Origin: Iris pallida
Lineage: Eukaryota; Streptophyta; Magnoliopsida; Asparagales; Iridaceae
Assembly: GCA_029216955.1 (NCBI GenBank)
Contig: JANAVB010044018.1
Location: 2,349,859-2,413,858, forward strand
Direction: 5' to 3'
DNA: 64,000 nt
The position numbers and the translations under genes are program-made. Under the pieces are notes generated by a model. The model saw only the letters and a program-made list of their open reading frames with translations. It was not told the DNA's origin and did no database searches. Below are positions 36,757 through 47,364 of this stretch, piece by piece. How positions within the stretch are numbered: the first letter of the stretch is position 1; each line of letters opens with the position of its first letter.

Positions 36757-37928
36757 CGATGGCGACTCTGCTGGGGACAAACTTCTCCACGGCTGAGAAG
36801 TCGGTGACACAATCGATTGCAGCCAAACTTGGCTCCACACAACAGAAGATGGTCGTCCGCTTCGACCAACAGGCGTTTGAAGAAATGCTCTCCTATGCGA
36901 GCGCTGGTCCGATCCAGAAGCAAGCCCGCACGAAGAAGGCTCGCAGGGAGTGGAGGCCCAAGTCATTTGCTTCTCCCCAAGCTCTGGACGAAGTACTCTC
37001 TGCTGTCCAAGACGGCAAGGGCTACTCTCATACGGCTCCACTTCAGGCCATAGAGGACTTTACTATCCCCAAGTCCGGCAAAGGAAAACACTACGATGCT
37101 GGACTTGCAGGAGCAAAGAGGGACTCTATGTGGTCCAGAAAGAAGCCGAACAAAGGCCCCGGCGGCATGCATGATGCTTATGCGGCCAAGACTGCCAGCC
37201 GCGTACAGAATGCCCATGCGGCCAAGACTTCCAGCCGCATGGAGTAGACTCATACGGACGAGACCTCCAGCCGTATAAAGAAGGCCTATACGGCCACGAA
37301 TGTCTGCCGCATGAAGACTGCTGATTCCAGCCGCATGGAGAAGGCCTATACGGCCACGACTGCCCCACGCATGAAGACTGCTGATTCCAGCCGCATATTA
37401 TCCACTCCACGCGGCTCGGGCTCTGTCTTCGACCGCCTCTCCTATAGCCCTGATCTTTCATGCTCTCAAGAAAATGTGTCTGACTCTCTGCAGCACCACA
37501 TAGACTCTTTCTACTATGTGCCCTCAGGCGCTAGAGTGAAGAAGTCTAGGGCAGCACGAGCTCGGAAAGCTCAGTCGGCTGTCCCAACCTTTGACCATCC
37601 GAGCGCTACGCTTACTGTTATGCGGGCCTTTGATGGGAAGTTATACAGAACCACTCGAGTCCAGGCCCCGACGGCAAACGGACAGAGTGGTTCCCAAAAG
37701 TCTCCCCACAACCAGGGAGCAAACGTGGTTTCTCGAGACCTATCTGACTTGCGTGACGTGATCCTTCACAAACGCAAGGAAAGAGAACGGTACTCGGTAT
37801 GCAAAGAGTCCTCCCACGGACATCACTGCACCCAAGTCATTATCAACTGCTGCTGCAACAACGCGGAAGTGCGAGAAGACAGGCAGTCCGTCTTCCAAAT
37901 ACTGCAACAACCAAGTTCAGAGGATTAG
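36747..37928 (+). pseudogene. Gag-like ORF of B1 with Ser-Arg-Met repeats
   Basis: Reads from ATG 36747, ten bases before the LTR end, through the primer site. The N-terminus MANTMATLLGTNFSTAEKS is followed by a basic region and, from about residue 140 to 215, imperfect repeats such as HAAKTSSRME and MKTADSSRM encoded by CCAGCCGCATG units. A single TAG at 37245-37247 (GAG in copy B2) splits the frame; the rest runs to 37928 with a C-terminal CCCNNAEVREDRQSVFQ. I see no standard capsid motif and no zinc knuckle. It sits where Gag belongs, but its identity is unproven. Confidence 0.6.
36760..36777 (+). other. Primer-binding site of B1 (non-iMet)
   Basis: TGGCGACTCTGCTGGGGA, three bases after the LTR end. 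The sequence is typical of Tat-lineage elements; I do not name the tRNA with certainty. Identical at 44168-44185 in B2. Confidence 0.8.
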
Positions 37929-38200
37929 GTGCTTCCCGTCGTCTCCTGCAACTCTGTTCAGAGAATCCTCGCCAGCGAGAAAGGGAAGAAGATAAATATC
38001 TCCAGCCCGAAGATTTCAACTACTGTGACCAAGAAACTATCATCTAAGCGGTTGTCTACCACCGGAGTTTTCCAAGGTATTCGTTCGAAGATGAAATCTA
38101 CTACATTGGGAGATTCATCATCCACATCACTGTGGGTCGCTGGAACTGGGGGTAGCATTCCTCCGAACATCCACAACAATCCGGTATTCCAAGGAGATGA
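37929..38200 (+). other. Linker joining gag-like ORF to RNase H (B1)
   Basis: Open frame continuing with STTGVFQGIRSKMKS and WVAGTGGSIPPN, no recognised domain. Protease, reverse transcriptase and the first part of RNase H should lie here in a full Tat element; they are absent. The same junction occurs in B2 (45340-45640), so the deletion predates the array or typifies the family. Confidence 0.65.
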
Positions 38201-40317
38201 TGGGGCCAAAACACCGATATACCGCCTGGAGAAGGAATGCCTCGCCCTGCTGTTCGCCATTCAGAAAACGCGACACTATGTCAAGGGACAAACCATACAT
38301 GTGATCTCACGAGTCAACCCCCTCAGGGTCCTCATGACCAAGCCAGGGGCACTCAGCTCTCGCCTCGCTACATGGGCGATATTGTTGTCTCCCTACCACA
38401 TGATCTTCGTCCCACAAAAGGCTACTAAAGGTCAAGCTCTGGCAGACTTTTTAGCAGTCCATCCAGGATCGGAGTCAACCAGGATATACGAAGAGATTCC
38501 AGATGAGGTTGTCGACTCACATGTGGCCTCTCATGATCCCATATGGCGAATGTTCTTCGACGGTGCTTCCAGAACTGGGCCTAAGGGCAACATCGTCGTT
38601 GGAGTCGGAGTGGTGCTGATTTCTCCCTCCGGGTTGGTGATCAATCGTGCTTATTCCCTCACGGAGCCTTGTTCAAACAATGTGGTCGAGTACAATGCTT
38701 TGGTCATTGGCCTCCGACTTACAAAGGAACTGGGGGGTAGAATACCTTGAAGCATACGTTGACTCGCAGTTAATCGTCAATCAGATCCGGGGTTCATATG
38801 AAGTCTGCCGTGAAGATATGATCCCCTATCACCAAACGGCGATCAGTATTATTTCATCGTTCGAAGGGTTCTTCATAGAACACGTTCCCAGACTCCAAAA
38901 TATCGAAGCCGATGCCTTAGCTAGCCTTGCCGCTTCCCTAGCGGTTTCGAACTATGCTCATCACTCGTTGGATGTGATAGGCCATGAACTGGTCTGTCCC
39001 AAGAATAACATTCAGTTTATGGCAAGTCATTCTGCTCAGACGGTTGACGAAACACCAGACTGGAGACAGCCATTCATGGACTTTGTAGTCTCTGGCATAT
39101 TGCCCAAAAACCCAAAGGAGGCCACCTCTATCAGAAGGCTTTCCCTCAGATTCTTCTACGATACAGAGATGAAAATGCTGTATCGACGATCCTACGATGG
39201 ATTACTGCTTCGGTGTCTATCAAATACAGAAGCCAAAGAAGTCGTACGCGAAGCTCTTGACGGTGTCTGCGGGGCCCATCAGCCTGGTCCGAAATTACAA
39301 GACCGTCTTTACCGGATGGCCTATTACTGGCCCACGATGGTAGCAGATGCGATAGACTATGCAAGAAAGTGCAAAGCCTGTCAAGTCCATGCAGATTTCA
39401 TCCATCAGTCGTCCGAGTTTCTACATCCGACAGTGGCGTCCTGGCCATTCGAATCATGGGGAATGGACATCATCGGTCCAATCACTCCACCTTCTTCTCG
39501 AGGACATCGCTTCATACTCGCAATCACAGATTACTTCTCCAAATGGGCGGAAGCTGTTCCGCTTACAAAAGTAAAGACTTCAAACGTGATCAGCTTCCTC
39601 AAGCATCACATCATCTATCGCTTTGGACTGCCCTGAAGGATCATCCACGATAATGGTCCGTAGTTCGCAAGCCATGCCTCCTATCAGTTCTGCGACAAAC
39701 ACCGAATCCAGAATGTTTCTTCAACGCCATACAATCTAGCAGCAAACGGGTTGGCAGAAGCATTCAACAAAACCATCATCAAGTTGCTCAAGAAGTTCAT
39801 TCCTTCTAACAAATGCGACTGGAATGAGAAGCTTGGTGAGTGCTTATGGGCATACCGTACTACATTCCGAATGGCCACCGGGAACACACCATTCTCCCTG
39901 GTATACGGAAGTGAGGCAGTTCTCCCATTCGAGACTCAAATCCCCTCACTCCGTGTCGCTCTCACCTATCGATTGACGACGGACGATAATTACCGTCGCC
40001 GGCTATAAGAGTTGGACGCCTTTTATGAAAAGCGCCTACTAGCTCAACAACGAATCGAGCTATACCAAGCACGCATCTCGAGAGCCTTCAACAAGAAGGT
40101 TAAGATCAGAACATTCCAAGTGGGTGATCTCGTTCTGGCAGTTCGGAGGCCGATGGTTATGACTCACAAAACCGTCGGCAAATTCTAGCCAAAGTGGGAA
40201 GGTCCATTTGTCATCGAGGCTGTGTTCTCCAACGGTGCTTACCACCTCGTAAAACAAAATGGAGACTTGCTCATGTTGCCCATCAGCGGCAAGTTCCTAA
40301 AGAAGTATTACGTCTGA
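38201..40317 (+). pseudogene. Tat-like pol remnant: RNase H, archaeal-type RNase H, integrase (B1)
   Basis: Begins inside gypsy RNase H (RLEKECLALLFAIQKTRHY, then VPQKATKGQALADFLA). The second RNase H follows: WRMFFDGASRTGPKGN (38543), VVEYNAL (38688), YVDSQLIV (38756) and ADALASLA (38910), so all four acidic positions are visible. An extra G in the run near 38731 shifts frame. Integrase: zinc region LDGVCGAHQPGPK to CKACQVHAD (39260-39390; first His is Leu), MDIIGPITPPS (39466), HDNGP near 39648 flanked by stops, NGLAEAFNKTI near 39748. The C-terminal part (VGDLVLAVRRPM; KWEGPFVIEAV) has the GPF module and ends at TGA 40315-40317. Stops at 39634, 39660, 40005 and 40186. Confidence 0.85.
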
Positions 40318-40329
40318 AATGACATCCTC

Positions 40330-40500
40330 CACAGTGTTGAGTTACGTACCCTCTGGTACCGCTGAACTCACATCCCGACTACAAATCTTTCAGAATGAGG
40401 AGTTACATACCCGCAGGTACCGCCAAACTCACATTCTGATCCCAAATTTCCAGATTGTCGAGTTATGTACCCGCAGGTACCGCTGAACCTATAATCTTAT
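40330..40500. repeat. Three tandem ~57-bp units after pol (B1)
   Basis: Each has GAGTTAYRTACC, then GGTACCGCYRAACTCAC. Units start near 40338, 40398 and 40456. They directly follow the pol stop and are non-coding. Confidence 0.85.
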
Positions 40501-40719
40501 CACTACAGATGAATCTATATCGCATCTTTTAGGTAGTAAGTCATGTATAATCATACCTCTGAACTTTCTTCCTAAAAGAGGTCCATCTTTATGATCCAAT
40601 ACCCGCACTTTCAGTGCACAAAAAGGGTAACAAATCCATAAATTTCCCAAAACAACCACGTCGATGTTACCTCTGAGTTGTTTCACTTTCGCCAAAAATA
40701 AATCACCCCCTTGCATAGA

Positions 40720-41165
40720 ACTTCTACGTCCTCATTACCTCTGAGTCGTTCTATGTACCCTTTCATGGAGCCCACTCCTGTCACGTCCTCATTACCTCTG
40801 AATAGGAAGGCTCCATCGAAGAAACCCTTATGCTTGCCACGTCCTCATTACCTCTGAGTAAGTATGTTGGTTCCCTTTCGACTTATTATTCGTACCCAAA
40901 ACCGGAGTACGCCAAGGATAATAGGCCCACAAATGTCCACTGTTGACCACAAATATCCTCTGCTGAGTCCACTCCTGCCACGTCCTCATTACTTCTGAGT
41001 AGGAAGACCTCGTGGTAAAACCCCCATACTTGCCACGTCCTCATTACCTCTGAGTAAGTATGTTGGTTTTCTCTCGTCTTATTATCCGTATTCTGAACTG
41101 GAGTACGGCAAGGATAATAGGCCCATAAATGTCCTCTGCTGACCACAAATGATGTACCAAATTTC
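40720..41165. repeat. Tandem/duplicated CACGTCCTCATTACCTCTGA repeats (B1)
   Basis: The motif CGTCCTCATTACCTCTGA recurs five times (about 40727, 40781, 40839, 40980, 41035). A larger unit of about 125 bp with AAGTATGTTGGTT and GGATAATAGGCCCA occurs at 40836-40960 and 41032-41150. 41166-41580 shows no gene or repeat that I recognise. Confidence 0.85.
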
Positions 41166-41583
41166 CTGGTACATGCCCCTCATTTCTCACCATGCCATGG
41201 GAGCCCAGCTGCTCCATGGCATTCTTCCTCCCGATACCAGGAACGTCCATGACCACCTTACCGTGGAATCGTTCTAGGTATCCTAATCAATTTTGTTATC
41301 CATACCTAAAACCCAGGTATGCCAAGGGTAACAGGTCCACAACAAGTCTCCCATTGGGGCAACTACTACAAGCAAAGAATAGAACGAATGTTTTCTGTTC
41401 ATTCCAAATCAGTTACATTCACATGACTACATCTCATTAGCAATCCAGAAAAGTTCTCTATCATTTCATTCAGATAAGAAGGAAAAAGATTACATTGATG
41501 TCCAAAAGAAGTAAAACACAAACTACAGCTAAGGATGGACAGAAAGATCAAGACAAAAGACATTTATGGAGGGCCTAAGAATC

Positions 41584-42326
41584 CTAGTTGCGGGGCCGCA
41601 TATACCAATCCCTCAACCATCTTTCATATGAAGGATCTACTTGAGCAAAATCCTCGTCCGCAGCAGGAGGGTCAGAACTCCCAATACTACCGCCATGAGA
41701 CTGGGGCTCCTCCTTTGCAGCAACTTCAATAGGCGCCAGCTCTCCTTTATGTACCTCCGTTTTTGGTATTACTTCCTGCTTAACCAGCGATGACTCTTGT
41801 TTGAAAGGAGGCAGCAGCTCTTCCTTCACAAAGATCTCAGCCTTCAGCAGGGATGCTGCAAGAATCAAAGATAGAAAGAAACAAAGTTAGAAGATGGCCA
41901 AAGCCTCATGTAGCCCAGTCCAGACGAACTTATGCGGTCCTGTTTGAGAGGGCTTCATGCGGCTCGATTAAAAGGGACTTATGCGGCTCCGTTCAAAGGG
42001 TCATTATATGGTTCAGTTTGTGAAGCATTTATGCGGCCACTAGACAACTCCCTTGCGGCTCGGACATGGGGTATACCCCCATACAGCTCGGACATGGGAC
42101 GTACATGTGGCCCATCCAATTTGAACAGTTCGACAAAAATGAGGAACGCATTAAAGGCTTGTGCATAAAGCATGCAACAGAGCCGTCTTTGTTTTAAAGT
42201 ATACGATCCGCCCAAACCCTTACCAGCAATGGGGGGATGAACGTCGGGGTGGACTTCAGGTGCCGGGGCTGACGAAAAAGCCACTCCCTTTCCCTTCGCC
42301 GCGGCTGTGGAAGCTTTGGGGGCCAT
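41584..42326 (-). CDS. Antisense two-exon accessory gene inside B1 (predicted)
   Basis: Exon 1 runs from ATG 42326 to 42224 (MAPKASTAAAKGKGVAFSSA start) and ends at a GTAAGG donor. Exon 2 runs from 41855 to the TAG at 41584 and begins after a TTCTTGCAG acceptor with a T-rich tract. The intron (42223-41856, 368 bp) leaves the frame in phase: 103 + 272 bp make 125 codons with the stop. A TATA box stands about 100 bp upstream of the ATG. The product would be about 124 residues with a basic Ala/Lys N-terminus, an acidic Lys/Glu/Pro middle with VKEE and VKQE (sumoylation-like), and a WLRDWYMRPRN end. No domain recognised. Tat-lineage elements such as maize Grande carry antisense accessory genes, so there is precedent. 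Intron and promoter are inferred. The region is deleted from B2. Confidence 0.55.
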
Positions 42327-42420
42327 TGTCGATGATGATCGGAGAAGGAAAAACAGCAGCTTAGGGCAAGAGAAGAGGAAGACAAAAGAAAGCAAAGAAT
42401 TTTCTGTCCTAAAAGTACCC

Positions 42421-42430
42421 CTATTTATAG
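42421..42430 (-). promoter_or_regulatory. TATA box for the antisense gene
   Basis: CTATAAATAG on the minus strand within CCTATAAATAGGGG; the following leader (42420-42327) is rich in CTTCT and CTCTT like plant 5' UTRs. Confidence 0.55.
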
Positions 42431-42629
42431 GCAGACATAGGGGGCACGTGGACCGATAACCGCTTTGGGTCGTGTGCTGCAGGCAAAATCGACTCCTCGA
42501 ATTTTGTCCCCTCTCATAAAGAAGATTCACCCAGGGTATAAAATCCATATATTTAGTGAACCAACTCTTGGGATTCCTCCAAAAAATGGCTCTAAAACGA
42601 ATTAAGGGCAATTAATGAGACGCACGCGT

Positions 42630-43470
42630 GGCAGGGAGCCCATGCGGCTAGGGAGTCTATGCGGCCAGACAGGCCATGCGGCCAAGAAGTCCATGCGGCC
42701 TGAACATCCTATGTAGCCAGCAGAGCTCATATAGCCATGCTTCTTATTCAAAGTATTTCAATTTTTCAAATTGACAACTTTGAAGGGGGTCTTGTAGAAG
42801 CATGGAAAAGAACAAGAAAAGCCCATACGGCTCAAAAATAGAAGAAGTCCAGGCGGCTCAAAACAGAAGGAGCCTCATGCGGCTCAGGAATCTATCAAAG
42901 GCGCCTCATGCGGCTCAGAAACTCTCCAATAGCCTCATACGGCTCAGGAAATAATTACGTGGCCCTATGCAGCTTGCTTTTATAGCTGGCCATAAAGTGA
43001 CAGCTCCCATTAAATGCCCTGACATAAAGTGATAACTCTGACATTAAAGCTAAAATGATGAACTCTGACATGACGGCGTGTTCCTCGGGAAACAAAGAAA
43101 ATCTCTTATACAGTTGGCACGATCCACCAACACCAAAGCACCCTATGCGGCTGCTACCCCCCCCCCCCCCATGCGGCTGATACTCTTATGCGTCTCGGAT
43201 CGTGGAGACCATCGTCATGCGGCTCAAATCCTAAGAAGCCACCCCATACGACCGATGTTCTCATGCGGCTCAGATCGTGGGGATCATCTCCATGCAGCTC
43301 AAATACTGAGAGACCATGCCCATGCAGCTTTGACAAGTGGCTAGTCTTATGTGGCTCAATTGGAAACCATCTCCATGTGGCTCAGATTTCGGAGGCTACA
43401 CCTATGCGGCTGCCACCCTCATGCGGTTCAAAACCTAAGAAGCTACCTCATGCGGCTGTGGCTCACAGTT
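42630..43470 (+). repeat. ATGCGGCT octamer array
   Basis: ATGCGGCT or one-mismatch forms (ATACGGCT, ATGCAGCT, ATGTGGCT) recur about every 20-45 bp from before the polypurine tract through U3. The sparser set at 41930-42110 overlaps the antisense gene's intron. The third LTR has the same array at 47395-48000. Confidence 0.88.
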
Positions 43471-44164
43471 ATGACACGTAGCAGAAGATCATTTTCCCCT
43501 TAATGATGGTTAGACACGTAGCATAAAATCAATCAAGATTTATCAACAAATCCCAACAACCAGATTTTGTGCAATCATCATAATTACCCGAATAAAAGCA
43601 AATTTATTGCAATCACGCGGATTAAACATGTGGCAGGAGATCCGAGCTTCCAAAGATTCATGACAATCAACATTAATTGTCCATATGGATTTGACACAAT
43701 AAGCATTAATTGTTCAGATTTGTTCCAACAAAATAGGATCAAGAAAAATGACAATTAAATCCCCAAGCCGCCGACTTTTTTAGGGCAATCATTGCAAACC
43801 CTAATGATGACACCCCACTCCTATAAATAGCAAGGTGTCATTCCCTTGCAAAAGAGAGAGGACCCCCGGCTGGATACATAGAGAGAAAAAGGCACGTGCA
43901 GGAGAGTCTTCCCACACGCTCCGAGAGCATTTCTTCATCAGAGTCGAGGCTACATCCGATCGTCCAAGGAGTAAGGCAGAGCTGCCATCGCTTTTCCAAA
44001 CCTCTATCGTCACCTCCCAGAATCTAAACTAAATAATTGTACTTAGATTATTGTACCTAGGTTTTCATTCCTAGGCTTTCTTTGTATGAGCGAGTTTATA
44101 TTGTGAAGTAAAAGTCCAGTCCTCCCATAAAACTGTTCTGTTCTTTTATAATCAATGGCAAATA
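42793..44164 (+). mobile_element. Middle LTR of family-B array
   Basis: 1372 bp, TGTAGAAGC to GGCAAATA, preceded by a GAAGGGGGTCT polypurine tract at 42782-42792. TATA box CTATAAATAG at 43821-43830. U3 is studded with ATGCGGCT. It contains a run of 14 C (43157-43170) where the right LTR has 6. Confidence 0.92.
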
Positions 44165-45480
44165 CGATGGCGACTCTGCTGGGGACAAACTTCTCCACGG
44201 CTGAGAAGTTGGTGACCCAATCGGATGCAGCCAAACTTGGCTCCACACAACAGAAGATGGTCGTCCGCTTCGACTAATAGGCGTTTGAAGAAATGCTCTC
44301 CGATACGAGCGCTGGCCCGATCCAGAAGCAAGCCCGCACGAAGAAGGCTCGCAGGGAGTAGAGGCCCAAGTCATTTGCTCTTCCCCAAGCTCTGGACGAA
44401 GTACTCTCTGCTGCCCAAGACGGTAAGGGCTACTCTCATACGGCTCCACTTCAGGCCATAGAGTGCTCTGCTGTCCCCAAGTCCGGCAAAGGAAAATACT
44501 ACGATGCTGGACTTGCAGGGGCAAAGAGGGACTCTATGTGGTCCAGAAAGAAGCCGAACAAAGGCCCCGATGGCATGTATGATGCTCATGCACCCAAGAC
44601 TACCAGCCGCATGCAGAATGCCCATGCGGCCAAGACTTTCAGCCGCATGGAGGAGACTCATGCGGACGAGACCTCCAGCCGCATGAAGAAGGCCTATGCG
44701 ACGACGACTGCCCTCCGCATGAAGACTGCTGATTCCAGCCGCATGAAGAAGGCCTATGCGGCCACGACTGCCCACCGCATGAAGACTGCTGATTCCAGCC
44801 GCATATTATCTACTCCACGTGGCTCGGGCTCCGTCTTCGACTGCCTCTCCTATGGCCCTGATCTCTCATGCTCCTAAGAAAATGTGTCTGACTCTCTGCA
44901 GCACCACTTAGACTCTTCCTACTATGTGCCCTCAGGCGCTAGAGTGAAGAAGTCTAGGGCAGCGTGAGCTCGGCAAGCTCAGTCGGCTGTCCCAACATCT
45001 GACCATCCGAGCTCTCCGCTTACTGTTATACGGGCCTCTGATGGGAAGTTATACAGAACGACTCGAGTCCAGCCCCCGGCGGCAAACGGACAGAGTGGTT
45101 CCCAAAAGACTCCCCGTAACCAAGAAGCAAACGTGGTTGCTTGAGACCCATCTGACTTGCGAGACGTGATCCTTCACAAATAAAAGAAAAGATAAGGGGA
45201 CTCGGTGTGCAAGAAGTCCTCCCACGGACATCACTGCACCCAAGTCATTGTCAACTGCTGCTGCAACAATACGGCAGTGCGAGAAGACCGACAGTCCGTC
45301 TTCCAAAGACTGCAACAACCAAGTTCAGAGGATGAGGCGCTTTCCGTCGTCTCCTACAACTCTGCTCAGAGAATCCCCGCCAGCGGGAGACAGAAGAAGG
45401 CAAATATCTCCAGCCCGAAGATTTCAACCACTGTGACCAAGAAACTATCATCTAAGCGGTTGCCTACCACTGGAGTTTTC
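44155..45480 (+). pseudogene. Gag-like ORF of B2, broken
   Basis: Same layout as B1 from ATG 44155 through a primer site at 44168-44185. More decayed: TAATAG at 44275-44280, TAG at 44358-44360 and others. The repeat region (44536-44820) is cleaner than in B1, with HAAKTFSRMEETHADETSSR and KKAYATTTALRMKTADSSR, and has GAG where B1 has its stop. Confidence 0.65.
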
Positions 45481-45639
45481 TAAGGTACCCGTTCGAAGAC
45501 GAAATCTAATACATTGGGAGATTCATCATCCACATCACTGGGCGTCGCTGGAACCGGGGGTAGCATTCCTCCGAACATCTACAACAATCTGGTATTCCAA
45601 GGAGATGATGGGGCCGGAACACCGATATACCACCGTGGA

Positions 45640-47232
45640 GAAGGAATGCCTCGCCCTGGTGTTCGCCATTCAGAAAATACGACACTATGTCACGAGATAA
45701 ACCATATATGTGATCTCACGAGTCAACCCCCTCAGGGTCCTCATGACCAAGCCAGGGGCACTCAGCTCTCGCCTCGCTACATGGGCGATATTATTATCTC
45801 CCTACCACATGATCTTCGTCCCACAAAAGGCTACTAAAGGTCAAGCTCTGGCAGACTTTTTAGCAGCCCATCCAGGATCGGAGTCAACCAGGATATACGA
45901 AGAGATTCCAGATGAGGTTGCCGACTCACATGTGGCCTCTCATGATACCATATGGCGAATGTTCTTCGACGGTGCTTCCAGAACTGGGCCCAAGGACAAC
46001 ATCATCGTTGGAGTCAGTGTGGTGCTGATTTCTCCCTCTGGGTTGGTGATCAATCGGGCTTATTCCCTCCCGGTGCCTTGTTCAAATAATGTGGCTGAGT
46101 ACAATGCTTTGGTCATTGGCCTCCGACTTGCAAAGGAACTGGGGATAGAATACCTTAAAGCATACGGCGACTCGTAGTTAATCGTCAATCAGATCCGAGG
46201 TTCATATGAAGTCCGCCATGAAGACATGATCCCCTATCACCAAACGGTGATCATCATCATTTCGTCGTTCGAAGGGTTCTTCATAGAACACATTCCCAGA
46301 CTCCAAAATATCGAAGCCGATGCCTTAGCTGGCCTTGCCGCTTCCCTAGGCCACGAACTGGTCTGTCTCAAGAATAACATTTAGTTTGTGGCTAGTCATT
46401 CTGCTCAGACGGTTGACGAAACACCAGACTGAAGATAGCCATTCATGGACTTGTAGTCTATGGCATCATGCCCGAAAACCCAAAGGAGGCCACCTCTATC
46501 AGAAGGCGTTCCCTCAGATTCTTCTACGATACAGAGATGAAAATACTGTATCGACGATCCTACGATGGATTACTGCTTCGGTGTCTATCAAATACAGAAG
46601 CCAAAGAAGCCGTACGCGAAGCTCATGACGGTGTCTGCGGGGCCCATCAGCCTAGTCTAAAATTACAAGACCGTCTTCGCCGAATGTCCTATTACTGGCC
46701 TACGATGGTAGCAGATGCGAAAGAATATGCAAGAAAGTTCAAAGCCTGTCAAGTCCACACAGATTTCATCCATCAGCCGTTCGAGTTTCTACATCCGATA
46801 GTGGCGTCCTGGCCATTCGAAGCATGGGGAATGGACATCATCGGTCCAATCACTCCACCTTCGTCCCGAGGACATCGCTTCATACTCGCAATCATAGATT
46901 ACTTCTCCAAATGGGCGGAAGATGTTCCGCTTGCAGAAGTAAAGACTTCAAACGTGATCAGCTTTCTCAAGCATCACGTCATCTATCGCTTTGGACTGCC
47001 CTGAAGGATCATCCACGATAATGGTCCGCAGTTCGCAAGCCACGCCACCTATCGGTTCTGCGAAAAACACCGAATCCATAATGTTTCTTCAACGCCATAC
47101 AATCCAGCAGCAAACGGGTTGGCAGAAGCATTCAACAAAACCATCATCAAGTTGCTTAAGAAGTTCGTGTCTTCCAACAAATGCGACTGGAATGAGAAGC
47201 TTGGTGAATGCTTATGGGCATACCGTACTACA
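45640..47232 (+). pseudogene. Tat-like pol remnant of B2, 3' deleted
   Basis: Same RT-less architecture: partial RNase H (about 45640-45870), archaeal-type RNase H (WRMFFDGASRTGPKDN near 45951; VAEYNAL; AYGDS then TAG at 46176; ADALAGLA) and integrase (AHDGVCGAHQPSLK with first His kept; KFKACQ with the first Cys changed to Phe; MDIIGPITPPS; HDNGPQFAS; NGLAEAFNKTI). Several frameshifts. It stops at CATACCGTACTACA (47232), where about 2.9 kb present in B1 (39868-42725) is missing. Confidence 0.83.
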
Positions 47233-47300
47233 GTCCGTCTCTTCCAACCAGGGAGCAAACGTGGTTGCTCAAGAAGTTCGTGTCTTCCAACAAGTTGCTC
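47233..47300 (+). other. Deletion junction with templated filler DNA
   Basis: Between the integrase break and the resumed 3' region lie patches copied from elsewhere in the element: CAGTCCGTC..TTCCAA (as at 45290-45306), ACCAGGGAGCAAACGTGGTT (as at 37710-37730) and TTGCTCAAGAAGTTCGTGTC onward (as at 47152-47181). Confidence 0.75.
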
Positions 47301-47364
47301 ATATAGCCATGCTTCTTATTCAAAGTGTTTCAATTTTTCAAATTGAAAACTTTGAAGGGGGTCT

